Positions 19,394 to 27,433 of a stretch of 64,000 nucleotides of DNA are shown piece by piece. A program made the translations under genes and the position numbers. Every line of letters starts with the position of its first letter. Position 1 is the first letter of the stretch. The notes below the pieces were generated by a model. That model was not told the origin of the DNA and ran no database searches. It saw only the letters and a list, made by a program, of their open reading frames with translations. Source of the DNA: G965279335 sp965279285 (GTDB lineage Bacteria > Pseudomonadota > Gammaproteobacteria > DSM-16500); assembly GCA_965279285.1 (NCBI GenBank), contig OZ257148.1, positions 1,426,001 to 1,490,000 of the forward strand, read 5' to 3'.

Positions 19394-20128
19394 TTATCTA
19401 GACCCAGTAATGGGGATAATCGCTCCACTCACATACGCTGCTGAATCGGATAGTAACCATGCAATAAGCTCAGCAACTTCGCTTGTTTTCCCCATTCTTT
19501 TCATGGGCAAACTATTCATTAAATTGGCTATTCGTTCTGGTGATGAAGCATTATGTATGTCTGTATCAATAACCCCAGGGCTGACTGCATTAGCGCGAAT
19601 ATTATATTGTGCTACTTCTCTAGCAAAAGCGATGGTAAATGTGTTGATGGCTGCTTTTGATGCGGCATAATGTGCTAATTGCGTGCCGCCAAAACGTGCT
19701 GCTTCAGAAGAAATATTGACAATACTCCCTCCTGAGGAGAGAGTTTTCATTTGTTTCACAGCTTCTCTGCAACAAATAAACGTGCCGTAAACATTCGTTG
19801 CGAATACAGAGTGTAAGCGTTCGCTAGTAATTTCTTCCACTGAACAATTGCCGCCATTAATGCCAGCATTGTTAATTAAGGCGGTGACAGGGCCTAATTC
19901 TTTTTTTACCGTATTAAAAAGTTGAATAATTTCACTTTCAATAGCCAGATCTGCTTGCACAGCAATTCCTTGGCCACCTTGTTGGATAATATCTTGAAGA
20001 ATATAATCCGCTTTATCTTTTGAATTTTGATAATTAACACAAACAGCATAGCCATTTTTTGCAAGTAATTTTGCTGTAGCAGCACCAATGCCGCGGCTTG
20101 CACCTGTGATGATGGCTACTTTATTCAT
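19394..20128 (-). CDS. Short-chain dehydrogenase/reductase, FabG-like
   Basis: A 244-aa SDR. It shows the cofactor loop GASRGIGAATA at residues 8-18, NNAGING in the middle, a catalytic Ser in the IVNISSEAA strand, and the YAASK active-site Tyr/Lys. The C-terminal VSGAIIPITG is typical of FabG-type NAD(P)H reductases. It overlaps the upstream epimerase gene by 4 bp and so belongs to the sugar-nucleotide operon. A ketosugar reductase role is more likely from context than fatty-acid synthesis. Confidence 0.85.
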   Translation of the reverse strand: MNKVAIITGASRGIGAATAKLLAKNGYAVCVNYQNSKDKADYILQDIIQQGGQGIAVQADLAIESEIIQLFNTVKKELGPVTALINNAGINGGNCSVEEITSERLHSVFATNVYGTFICCREAVKQMKTLSSGGSIVNISSEAARFGGTQLAHYAASKAAINTFTIAFAREVAQYNIRANAVSPGVIDTDIHNASSPERIANLMNSLPMKRMGKTSEVAELIAWLLSDSAAYVSGAIIPITGSR

Positions 20129-21135
20129 GTTGATGCTTCTTTAGGTAAATTAGTTGCTTCAGTAAAGGCATTATAACGTTGGTTAACGGTGTCACGATTT
20201 TTGCTGTACCAAGCGATAGTTTCTTTAATGCCATCAGCAATTGAAATGATGGGTTGAAAACCAAAAGAATTTGCCCGTGTCATATCCATTAAACGTTTTG
20301 CATCACCGCTAGGTTTTGTTGTGTCCCAGACGAGAGGAATAGGGCCATTAGGTACATTGTTAGCAACAATTTCAGCGATTTCTCGAATTGTTACGCCGGT
20401 TCCTGAGCCTAAATTAATCGGGACATTAATACCTTTTTCTACAGCGAGCATCATGCCGCGTGCAACATCGTAGGCATGAATAAAATCACGAATAGGTGAG
20501 CCATCACCCCAGACAGTTAATGGATTTTCTCCACTCATGGCGCGAGTAATTAACGAGGGTATGACCATGGCATTGGCCGGATCAAAATTGTCATAAGGAC
20601 CATAAACATTAGCAGGCCGAACAATTGAAATTTTATCCCAATCATATTCTATTTTATACGCTTCTGCTTGCAGTTCTCCCATTCGTTTTGCCCAACCAGC
20701 AAAGCGATCATTAGGAGAAGGAAATGTTTTCCATACATCATCTTCGTAAAATACTTCTGCTGGCGAGTAAACACCTACTGAGCTAGTAAAAAGAAAACGT
20801 TCAACATGACAACGCCGAGCGGCTTCCATCATATTAATGCTAAATGTGATAGTAGGAACAAAAAAACTGGCGGGGCGTTTAGCTGTCATCGCCGGCGAAC
20901 CTTTTACTCCAGCTAATTGAAAAACAATTTCTTGGTTTTCACAAAGCGTTAAACAATTGCTAAACTCGCGTAAATCAGCTTGTTTAAAGATGACTCCCTC
21001 AGGTGCACGCAAAGGATTATCTAAAGAAACAACAGTTACTTTTGCACCCGCTTTAACTAACATTTCAACTAATGGACGACCAATTAAACCTGTGCCACCT
21101 GTGACTAAAACATTTTTGCCTTTATAAAAACTCAT
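20125..21135 (-). CDS. NAD-dependent sugar-nucleotide epimerase/dehydratase
   Basis: A 336-aa extended SDR. The Rossmann motif VLVTGGTGLIGRPL is at the N-terminus, a VYGPYDNFDP segment follows the active-site region, and a C-terminal domain contains VWGDGSPIRDFIHAYD. The usual YxxxK active site is not present in standard form in the stretch ahead of VYGPYDN (WAKRMGELQAEAY is there instead), which deserves checking. I chose the ATG at 21135, in ATGA overlap with the upstream epimerase gene; an earlier start at 21177 lies inside that gene. It likely acts on an NDP-sugar made in this operon. Confidence 0.8.
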   Translation of the reverse strand: MSFYKGKNVLVTGGTGLIGRPLVEMLVKAGAKVTVVSLDNPLRAPEGVIFKQADLREFSNCLTLCENQEIVFQLAGVKGSPAMTAKRPASFFVPTITFSINMMEAARRCHVERFLFTSSVGVYSPAEVFYEDDVWKTFPSPNDRFAGWAKRMGELQAEAYKIEYDWDKISIVRPANVYGPYDNFDPANAMVIPSLITRAMSGENPLTVWGDGSPIRDFIHAYDVARGMMLAVEKGINVPINLGSGTGVTIREIAEIVANNVPNGPIPLVWDTTKPSGDAKRLMDMTRANSFGFQPIISIADGIKETIAWYSKNRDTVNQRYNAFTEATNLPKEAST

Positions 21136-22100
21136 GCTGTTTCTGCCTCTTTTGCCGCAATATTTGCTTTCCACCAAGCTAATGATTTAATGATGCCAGT
21201 GTCTAAATCAGTTTTAACTTTCCAACCTAATTCTTTTTCAGCTAATCCACAATCAAGAAATAAACTTGTTTTAATCGTAGGTTGCGATAAATCATGTTCG
21301 ATCTTTAAATGTTTACCAGAATGAGCAACAATTTTATTGACTAATTCTTTAATTGCGATCGCTTTACCGTAACCACAATTATATAAGCGATAATTTTCAG
21401 TTTGTTTTTCAATGGCAAGTTCGACAAAATTGACAAGATCATCAACATATAAAACATCGCGCTCTTCATCGCCAGTTCCCCAGACGGAAATTTTATCTTT
21501 CGCTAGCATCACTTTTGTAATGGTTGCGCCAAATACGTGACTACGTTCTAAATCGTATTTATCATGAGGCCCATAAATGTTGGAATGACGTATTGCTGTA
21601 AATTTGGTATCAGAAATCCCAGCATAAAATTCACATATTTTTTCTATATAAAGTTTTGTATTACCTACACCAAAATAACGTGGATGTAAGGGTGTATTAG
21701 CATCAAAATCAGTTTCTTTTAAGGCTTTATCGCTAGAGGGATAAATAACCGTACAACCAAAAAAGATGACGTGTTTAACTTTATGTTCAAATGCAGCTCT
21801 GAACAAATAAGAGTTCATGATTGCATTATCAGTGACATGAATATAAGGTCGTGCCACGATATCTTTTGAGCCGGATGTCGTTGCAGCAGCTTGAATAATG
21901 ATATCAACACCCGGAAGAAGTTGTTCGATGTCTTCAGGCTTACGCAAATCAGCTTGGTGCCAAGTTACATTAGGGCAATCATATTCTGGTCGATTAAAGC
22001 GGACAGCATGAACATCAAGATCGCTACGTTGACTGAGTTGTTCAGTCATATTGCGGCCAATAAATCCAGTCGCGCCGCAAATGAGTACTTTTTTCTTCAT
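21132..22100 (-). CDS. NAD-dependent epimerase/dehydratase, GDP-fucose synthase-like
   Basis: A 322-aa extended SDR with GATGFIGRNM at residues 9-18 and an SNIYGPHDKYDLERSHV block that resembles GDP-L-fucose synthase/WcaG-type enzymes. These perform epimerisation and reduction of a 4-keto-6-deoxy sugar. It overlaps both neighbours by 4 bp. Next to a lysine-less DegT dehydratase and a heptose kinase, it probably converts a GDP-linked 6-deoxy heptose or hexose intermediate. Confidence 0.82.
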   Translation of the reverse strand: MKKKVLICGATGFIGRNMTEQLSQRSDLDVHAVRFNRPEYDCPNVTWHQADLRKPEDIEQLLPGVDIIIQAAATTSGSKDIVARPYIHVTDNAIMNSYLFRAAFEHKVKHVIFFGCTVIYPSSDKALKETDFDANTPLHPRYFGVGNTKLYIEKICEFYAGISDTKFTAIRHSNIYGPHDKYDLERSHVFGATITKVMLAKDKISVWGTGDEERDVLYVDDLVNFVELAIEKQTENYRLYNCGYGKAIAIKELVNKIVAHSGKHLKIEHDLSQPTIKTSLFLDCGLAEKELGWKVKTDLDTGIIKSLAWWKANIAAKEAETA

Positions 22101-23419
22101 GCGATAGCTTCCTTACGTGCAGCTTTATTTGTGCTGCTTGTCACATAGGGTTGCATGAATTCGTCAATAATTCCCACCATATATTCTCTCGCCATTTGAT
22201 CAACGGCATGATGACAAGCAAATGCAAAACCTTTTTGCATTACTGTATCTGCAGCATTTAATTCTCCACTAATTCTATGCTCATAAAGATCAAATGCTGG
22301 ATGACGTGCCATGTTTCCTGCAATAATAGGGCGAGTTTCAATGTGATTTTTTTGCATGAAGCTAGTGATGTCTTTTACTGTAAACGGAGTTTTATCTTTT
22401 AAGGTAATAGGGAAACCAAACCAAACATGTTTGCCTTTCGGTGTTTCTTGTTGGAAGCGGAAAAATTCTTCATACTGTGCTAAGTGCTTTAAGAAAAAAG
22501 CGGCCGTTTCACGGCGATTATCAACATAACCATCTAATTTAGGTAATTGATGTTGCCCCATTGCTGCATTGACTTCAGTCGGACGTAAATTATAACCTTG
22601 GTTAATGAAAATAAAACGTGGATCAATGTCAGGATATAAGTTGACATATTTTTGATGTTCATCGGCTTCGCGTGACCAACCATGAGCACGCAAAATTCGC
22701 ATGGTTTCAGTTAGATCAAAATTATTTGTAATTGAGATGCCACCTTCTAGTGTGCTGATATGATGTGAGAAAAAGAAACTAAAGTTTCCAACATCACCAA
22801 AACTACCCACCGATTTTCCATCATATGTTGCGCCCATTGCTTCGCAACAATCTTCGATAATAAATAAATTATGTTTTTTAGCTAATTGCATAATGGCATC
22901 CATATTGCAGGGATTACCATACACGTGAACTAATTTAATCGCGCGAGTTTTTGGCCCAATAGCTTTTTCAAGTTTGTTGAGGTCTAAATTAAAATCATTT
23001 AAATCACAATCAACAAATACCGGAATTAAATTATGTTGAATCAATGGCCAGATAGTGGTTGACCAAGAAAGTGCAGGGACTATCACTTCATCACCAGCTT
23101 GTAAATGATTTGGTGTAAACGGATTAGCAAGTGCCGCAACGGAAAGTAAATTGCTGGATGAGCCTGAGTTTGACATCACGCCATACTTTGTTCCGCTATA
23201 GTCAGCGTATTGATTTTCAAACGCACGTACTTTTTTGCCCATGGTCGTGTAAGTAGAAAGCAGTGTTTCTACAGCAGAAAAAATTTCATCACCGCTGGTT
23301 GTCGGTTCATGTAAGCGCACAACCGGTGCTGCTTTTTTAAATGTAAAATCAAAATAAGTATCACAATATTCTTTGATATTGGCTTGGATGGTTTGTAATA
23401 ACTTTTGTTTTTGGTCCAT
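22097..23419 (-). CDS. PLP-dependent sugar dehydratase of the DegT/RfbH/ColD type (His-His at the lysine position)
   Basis: A 440-aa DegT/DnrJ/EryC1/StrS-fold protein. The PLP pocket Asp190 lies in FIIEDCCEA. At the position of the Schiff-base lysine the sequence is SFFFSHHISTLEGG, with His219-His220 instead of Lys. That substitution marks 3-dehydratases such as ColD and RfbH (E1), which remove the C3 hydroxyl of a 4-keto sugar, rather than aminotransferases. The N-terminal extension of about 40 residues before the fold is also RfbH-like. It is coupled by 4-bp overlap to an epimerase. It probably makes a 3-deoxy or 3,6-dideoxy sugar. Confidence 0.85.
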   Translation of the reverse strand: MDQKQKLLQTIQANIKEYCDTYFDFTFKKAAPVVRLHEPTTSGDEIFSAVETLLSTYTTMGKKVRAFENQYADYSGTKYGVMSNSGSSSNLLSVAALANPFTPNHLQAGDEVIVPALSWSTTIWPLIQHNLIPVFVDCDLNDFNLDLNKLEKAIGPKTRAIKLVHVYGNPCNMDAIMQLAKKHNLFIIEDCCEAMGATYDGKSVGSFGDVGNFSFFFSHHISTLEGGISITNNFDLTETMRILRAHGWSREADEHQKYVNLYPDIDPRFIFINQGYNLRPTEVNAAMGQHQLPKLDGYVDNRRETAAFFLKHLAQYEEFFRFQQETPKGKHVWFGFPITLKDKTPFTVKDITSFMQKNHIETRPIIAGNMARHPAFDLYEHRISGELNAADTVMQKGFAFACHHAVDQMAREYMVGIIDEFMQPYVTSSTNKAARKEAIA

Positions 23420-23447
23420 AATTCACTCTCATTAGTTAAGTTTAATT

Positions 23448-24548
23448 TTAAGCTTCAACGACTTCTAATAATCGATTTAAGCGTTGTTTAGTCGGTAATA
23501 AGTCCAAAGTATCGTGTTTAAGATGCATATAGTCACGTCGAGTGAGAGATGATATGCTGTATTGTCGATTATCATAAAAAATAATTTGTGAACCACTACT
23601 TTCAAATTCAAAGGGAACCAGCAATAATTCTTTGAGTGCTTCACACAAGGCTAGTTTCTTTTCTGGAGTCACAAAAAACAACATAAAACCGCCGCCGCCC
23701 GCACCTAATAATTTACCGCCAATGGCACCAGCATGACGAGCACGATTGTAAATATCGTCAATAAAAGCTGGTGAAATACAGCTGCTAATGCTGCGTTTTA
23801 ACATCCAACTTTCGTGTAAAAGTCGGCCAAAATCAGTTATATCATTGCCTTCGGCTAAAATTTTACTGGCTTCATTAACCAGTTGTTGAATGGCATGTAG
23901 CTCTGCTTTTTTGTTAGGAATAGCTTTCATTTTGCCAGCAGCAATATCGGATGCAGTGCGCGAGACACCAGTGAAAAATAAAACTAAATGATCTTGTAAA
24001 TGCTGTAAACGATTAAATGGTAGTATTTGTGGTGTTACATCAAAATTGCCATCAGGATTAATAATAATTTTATTTAATCCGCCGTATGCAGTTTCAATTT
24101 GATCTTGGACACCGACATTTTCTTTTAAAATATCTCTTTCAACATGAATCGCTTCACAAGCAAGTTCGCGTTTGCTCGATATCATGCCACGTAAGCCATA
24201 AATAGCGTGTAATAATCCCACAGTGAATGCTGAGCTTGAGCCTAAACCCGAGCGTGCTGGTAGATCACCTTGATGTTGAATTTCAATTCCTTGTTCAATG
24301 TTAAGATATTTTAAAACAGCGCGCACGGAGGGATGTTGTATGTCTTCATGTTTTAAGACTTCTTCTACTTTCGACCAAGCAATTCGTGATTGATGTGGGA
24401 AAAAAGGCGGTAAAAAACGACAATGTAAGTAACAATAATGATTAATCGTCGTAGAAAGCACTGCAGCGCCGTGTTCTTGGTACCAGGTGTGATAGTCGGT
24501 GCCACCACCAAAAAAAGAAATTCGGTAGGGCGTGCGGGTAATTATCAT
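23448..24548 (-). CDS. hddA: GHMP-family D-glycero-alpha-D-manno-heptose 7-phosphate kinase
   Basis: A 366-aa GHMP kinase. The N-terminal TRTPYRISFFGGGTDY, the ATP-binding loop ARSGLGSSSAF (about 101-111) and the C-terminal GGKLLGAGGGGFMLFF glycine loop match HddA, which phosphorylates D-glycero-D-manno-heptose 7-phosphate at C1 for GDP-heptose synthesis. The length is normal. It lies 48 bp after wzt. GmhA, GmhB and HddC partners are not in the window and would have to be elsewhere. The set implies a heptose-derived residue in the exported glycan. Confidence 0.85.
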   Translation of the reverse strand: MIITRTPYRISFFGGGTDYHTWYQEHGAAVLSTTINHYCYLHCRFLPPFFPHQSRIAWSKVEEVLKHEDIQHPSVRAVLKYLNIEQGIEIQHQGDLPARSGLGSSSAFTVGLLHAIYGLRGMISSKRELACEAIHVERDILKENVGVQDQIETAYGGLNKIIINPDGNFDVTPQILPFNRLQHLQDHLVLFFTGVSRTASDIAAGKMKAIPNKKAELHAIQQLVNEASKILAEGNDITDFGRLLHESWMLKRSISSCISPAFIDDIYNRARHAGAIGGKLLGAGGGGFMLFFVTPEKKLALCEALKELLLVPFEFESSGSQIIFYDNRQYSISSLTRRDYMHLKHDTLDLLPTKQRLNRLLEVVEA

Positions 24549-24596
24549 TATTTAACCTCCTTGTGTTGATTAATGGTTACCGCATGTATAAGGTCA

Positions 24597-25343
24597 TTAT
24601 CGAGTGGTGTGATAAATTTCCAGAGCTTGATCAACGGAGCCAAAGTATTTTACTTTGCCCCCCTCAAGTAGCAAGCCTTTATTACAAAACTCCCGCATAA
24701 TTTCATCAGAATGGTTGGCCATCACGACTATACTGGATTGATCCAGTAATGAAATCATTCTTTTTTGTGCAACTTGCATAAAATCTGTGTCGCCAGCGCT
24801 AAATATTTCATCAATTAATAATATTTCTGGCTGAATGCTAGTCGACACAGCAAAGGCCAGGCGCACGACCATGCCTGCTGAATAGGTGCGAATTGGCATA
24901 GCAAGGTAGTCGCCCAAACCAGTGAGTGCAGCAATTTCTTCAATTTGATTTTTTATTTGGGTGCGTGATAGCCCAAGCAATGTCCCGCGGATCATAATAT
25001 TGTCATAGCCAGATAGCTCAGTTTCCATGCCTTGCATTAAATCCAGCATGGGTGAAATATGGCCTTCGATAGTAATATTGCCGCGATTAGGTTCGTAAAT
25101 ATTCGCTAATAGTCGAAGCAGAGTACTTTTACCTGCACCATTATGGCCAATTAAGCCCACTCGATCACCGTGGTTAAAAGTAAAACTAATATTATTTAAT
25201 GCCCTGACAACAATATGTTGATTGGCATCTTCAAGCACAGTGCCACCGGTTGCTAAGCGGAGAAATTTTTTCTTAAATGAGCGGGCGTTGACGTTATAAA
25301 CGGGGAATTCAACAGAAACAGAATGTAAATCAATTTTGGCCAT
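24597..25343 (-). CDS. wzt: Wzt-type polysaccharide ABC transporter ATPase
   Basis: A 248-aa ABC ATPase of the polysaccharide/teichoic-acid export class. It has Walker A GHNGAGKST (about 60-68), signature YSAGMVVRL in place of LSGGQ, Walker B EILLIDEIFSAGD and switch His in VVMANHSDE. There is no C-terminal glycan-binding domain, so it resembles KpsT/short Wzt. The start at 25343 has an AGGAAC ribosome site; an upstream in-frame Met at 25418 lies in the permease gene. It energises the Wzm permease encoded 10 bp upstream. Confidence 0.9.
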   Translation of the reverse strand: MAKIDLHSVSVEFPVYNVNARSFKKKFLRLATGGTVLEDANQHIVVRALNNISFTFNHGDRVGLIGHNGAGKSTLLRLLANIYEPNRGNITIEGHISPMLDLMQGMETELSGYDNIMIRGTLLGLSRTQIKNQIEEIAALTGLGDYLAMPIRTYSAGMVVRLAFAVSTSIQPEILLIDEIFSAGDTDFMQVAQKRMISLLDQSSIVVMANHSDEIMREFCNKGLLLEGGKVKYFGSVDQALEIYHTTR

Positions 25344-25353
25344 TTTATTGTTC

Positions 25354-26223
25354 CTATACCCAGTACACAATGCGTGCGCGATAGCGGGTAAACATTTTAT
25401 AACAGAGCCCGATGCCAATTAAAGTAATGCCTAATACCATAAGTAAATCGTGACCCGAAGGTGTCATACCAATTAAAGGCGCGCGAACTAATTCAACAAA
25501 CGCGCTGAAGGGATTAAAAGCCACAACAAACGTTTTTCCTGGCGGTAATGCTGCTGGGCTCCACATAATCGGTGTTAAAAAGAAAATAACTTGAATTAAA
25601 CTTTTTAGAATTTGTGAAACATCACGAAAGCGTGCACCAATAATAGCCAATACTAGACCATAACTAATTGAATTAATATAGATGATGGCAAGTGCTGGGA
25701 TTAGTAAGAGTGTATTTAAATTAACTTTCGCGACTTCATGAAAAATAATCAGTATGGGAACAATCACTAAAATATTATGGAAAAAAATAAAAATATGGCG
25801 TGTAGCAACACGATGAATATATAGACTATAAGGCAGTTTAATTTGTTTAATCATGCCTTCAGAGCTGGGAAAAGTATCGATTAATTCAACGATAACCCCT
25901 GAAATGAGTGCCCAACTTAACATGCCCCCGACTAAAAAAGGAAAATAGGTTTTTAAATCAGAGTGAAATAAATGGCTATATAAAAGCCCCATTGAGTAAA
26001 CAGTAATTGCCATGCTCAAAGTAATCCAAAATGGGCCTAATATCGAGCGACGGTAGCGTAATTTGATATCTTGATATGCCAGCATGGTCCAGATGCGCCA
26101 TTGTTGGAGGCCTTGCTTGATGTCCAAAAAAGCTAAGCGTTTAGCGTTTTTACGCATAAAATCGATATTTTCTGCGGAGGTATCGGGCAGGTCTTCTGTA
26201 TTTATAGCGGCTTTTGTTGACAT
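25354..26223 (-). CDS. wzm: Wzm-type ABC-2 polysaccharide export permease
   Basis: A 289-aa ABC-2 permease. A basic N-terminal segment RIWTMLAYQDIKLRYRRS leads into LGPFWITLSMAITVY, the conserved motif of Wzm/KpsM/TagG permeases, and about six membrane helices follow. PIMWSPAALPPG before the last helices is also typical. It is the first gene of the minus-strand operon; with Wzt it would export a completed glycan across the inner membrane. Confidence 0.9.
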   Translation of the reverse strand: MSTKAAINTEDLPDTSAENIDFMRKNAKRLAFLDIKQGLQQWRIWTMLAYQDIKLRYRRSILGPFWITLSMAITVYSMGLLYSHLFHSDLKTYFPFLVGGMLSWALISGVIVELIDTFPSSEGMIKQIKLPYSLYIHRVATRHIFIFFHNILVIVPILIIFHEVAKVNLNTLLLIPALAIIYINSISYGLVLAIIGARFRDVSQILKSLIQVIFFLTPIMWSPAALPPGKTFVVAFNPFSAFVELVRAPLIGMTPSGHDLLMVLGITLIGIGLCYKMFTRYRARIVYWV

Positions 26224-26382
26224 GTAATTCTTATCTAATGAGTGAAATTATAAATTTGCGAAGGGTAGCATGGGTGGGTAGGAAAGACAATGTTGGGGCT
26301 GGGTGTGTTCAGGCTTCGCGCATGAAAATTTTTTATATAAGTTAAGGCTTGAAAAAAACTACAAGGTAATTATAATATAATT

Positions 26383-26685
26383 ATGAACATCACATTTGAA
26401 TGGGATGCCACTAAAGCATCTTTAAATAAGAAAAAACATAGTATAAGCTTTAACGAGGCTAAAACTGTATTTTTTGATGAAAATGCTATAGTAATTCATG
26501 ATCCCGAGCATTCAGATAATGAAGAGAGGTTTGTTATTTTAGGGTTAAGCACGGTAGCTCGTTTATTGGTGGTTTGTCACTGTTTTCGAGATCAAGATAG
26601 CATTATTAGAATAATTTCTGCTAGAAAAGCAACGAAAAGAGAATCAATGCAGTATCATGGTGGTGAATATGAAAAAAGAATATGA
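26383..26685 (+). CDS. brnT: BrnT-family toxin
   Basis: A 100-aa protein matching the BrnT RelE-fold ribonuclease family. It has the opening FEWDATKASLNKKKHSISF, the block DPEHSDNEERFVILGLS, and the ending IRIISARKATKRE. It overlaps the downstream brnA gene by 17 bp, the normal BrnT-BrnA order. All family motifs are present, so it appears intact. BrnT inhibits translation by RNA cleavage and is neutralised by BrnA, which also represses the operon. Confidence 0.9.
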   Translation: MNITFEWDATKASLNKKKHSISFNEAKTVFFDENAIVIHDPEHSDNEERFVILGLSTVARLLVVCHCFRDQDSIIRIISARKATKRESMQYHGGEYEKRI

Positions 26686-26887
26686 TTTTTCAAAAGGGGA
26701 AAAAAATCCTTATATTGTTGATCTAAAAAAGCAGGTCACAATAAGGCTCGATGCTGAAACAATAGTCTATTTTAAGCATTTATCAGAAGATAATGGAATC
26801 CCATATCAAACGCTCATTAATCTCTATTTACGAGACTGCGCTCAAAAGCATAAGAAGCTTAGTATGGGATGGGCGCCGAGTAAGTAA
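26669..26887 (+). CDS. brnA: BrnA-family antitoxin
   Basis: A 72-aa ribbon-helix-helix antitoxin. The segment KKQVTIRLDAETIVYFKHLS is the DNA-binding strand and first helix, and GIPYQTLINLYLRDCA is the second helix, as in BrnA. The ATG at 26669 follows TGGTGGTG; a Met four codons upstream (26657) is also possible. Translation is coupled to brnT by overlap. It binds BrnT and the operon promoter. Confidence 0.88.
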   Translation: MKKEYDFSKGEKNPYIVDLKKQVTIRLDAETIVYFKHLSEDNGIPYQTLINLYLRDCAQKHKKLSMGWAPSK

Positions 26888-26960
26888 TAAGCATTCTGTT
26901 GGAAGAGGTATTATACACATTTGGAGCCGTATGAGGTGTCAAGAAACATTTCATGTGATT

Positions 26961-27051
26961 TCAGTATGCTTTAATAATTTCAATAACAGATGGTTGGTTC
27001 GTCTAATTTAAATGCGGTATATGCGTTGGTATTGAATAAAATCAGTCGCAT
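26961..27051 (-). pseudogene. Frameshifted VapC (PIN-domain) toxin remnant
   Basis: Directly overlapping the antitoxin stop (TGATG), the minus strand reads MRLILFNTNAYTAFKLDEPT, the start of a PIN toxin with the expected D/N-TNAY active-site strand, and soon hits TGA. In the neighbouring frame the sequence resumes as SVIEIIKAY before another stop. So the toxin has lost its reading frame after about 20 residues, and most of the gene is gone. Confidence 0.7.
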
Positions 27052-27311
27052 CACGAAAGATCCTTGTCAGTTTTTTCAAAAAAAGCTATGTTTTTATTAA
27101 ATGCTTTTGCATCTTCTGTTTTCCATGTTCCCGCGAGATAGTCCAGGTCATCATAGGTTGGATTACTTATTTTGTGACAATATCCCATGTTTTGTTCAAT
27201 ACAGTTTAAAATTACTGCATTGATACTTGTTTGTTGTTTGGCAGCTTCTTTTTTTAGTAGAGCCATGACCTTAGGTTCTATTCCTCTGAGGTTGAAATTG
27301 ATGGTAGACAT
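27051..27311 (-). CDS. Ribbon-helix-helix antitoxin, VapB/FitA-like
   Basis: An 86-aa protein starting STINFNLRGIEPKVMALLKK, an RHH strand-helix, followed by QQTSINAVILNCIEQNMG. Its C-terminal DDLDYLAGTWKTEDAKAF is the toxin-binding tail seen in antitoxins paired with PIN nucleases. I prefer the ATG at 27311; a start at 27353 adds 14 unlike residues. The partner vapC is broken directly downstream, so this antitoxin is an orphan, possibly kept for regulation or protection against related toxins. Confidence 0.75.
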   Translation of the reverse strand: MSTINFNLRGIEPKVMALLKKEAAKQQTSINAVILNCIEQNMGYCHKISNPTYDDLDYLAGTWKTEDAKAFNKNIAFFEKTDKDLS

Positions 27312-27360
27312 AGGGCGCCTCGTTACTATGGTATTATTTAGTGATGTTACCAAACCGGTT

Positions 27361-27433
27361 TGAGCCGATTAGCTCTCTTAATCGGCTCAAATTTTAATTG
27401 AAAATGAGCCGATTAGCAATTATAATTGGCTCA
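27361..27433 (+). promoter_or_regulatory. Fic promoter: TTGAAA-N17-TATAAT with two palindromic operators
   Basis: A -35 box TTGAAA (27398-27403) and -10 box TATAAT (27421-27426) are spaced 17 bp. The expected transcript start falls on or beside the ATG at 27433, so the mRNA is probably leaderless. Two palindromes, each TGAGCCGATTA-N7-TAATyGGCTCA, lie at 27361-27389 and 27405-27433 with centres 44 bp apart. The second covers the -10 box and touches the start codon, so a bound repressor would shut the gene off. Confidence 0.7.

Noticed and set aside
19394..20128. Fatty-acid FabG
   Set aside because: Although FabG-like, it is embedded with overlaps in a sugar operon and lacks other fab genes nearby.
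22097..23419. DegT-family sugar aminotransferase
   Set aside because: The catalytic lysine is replaced by His-His, so it should be a dehydratase rather than a transaminase.
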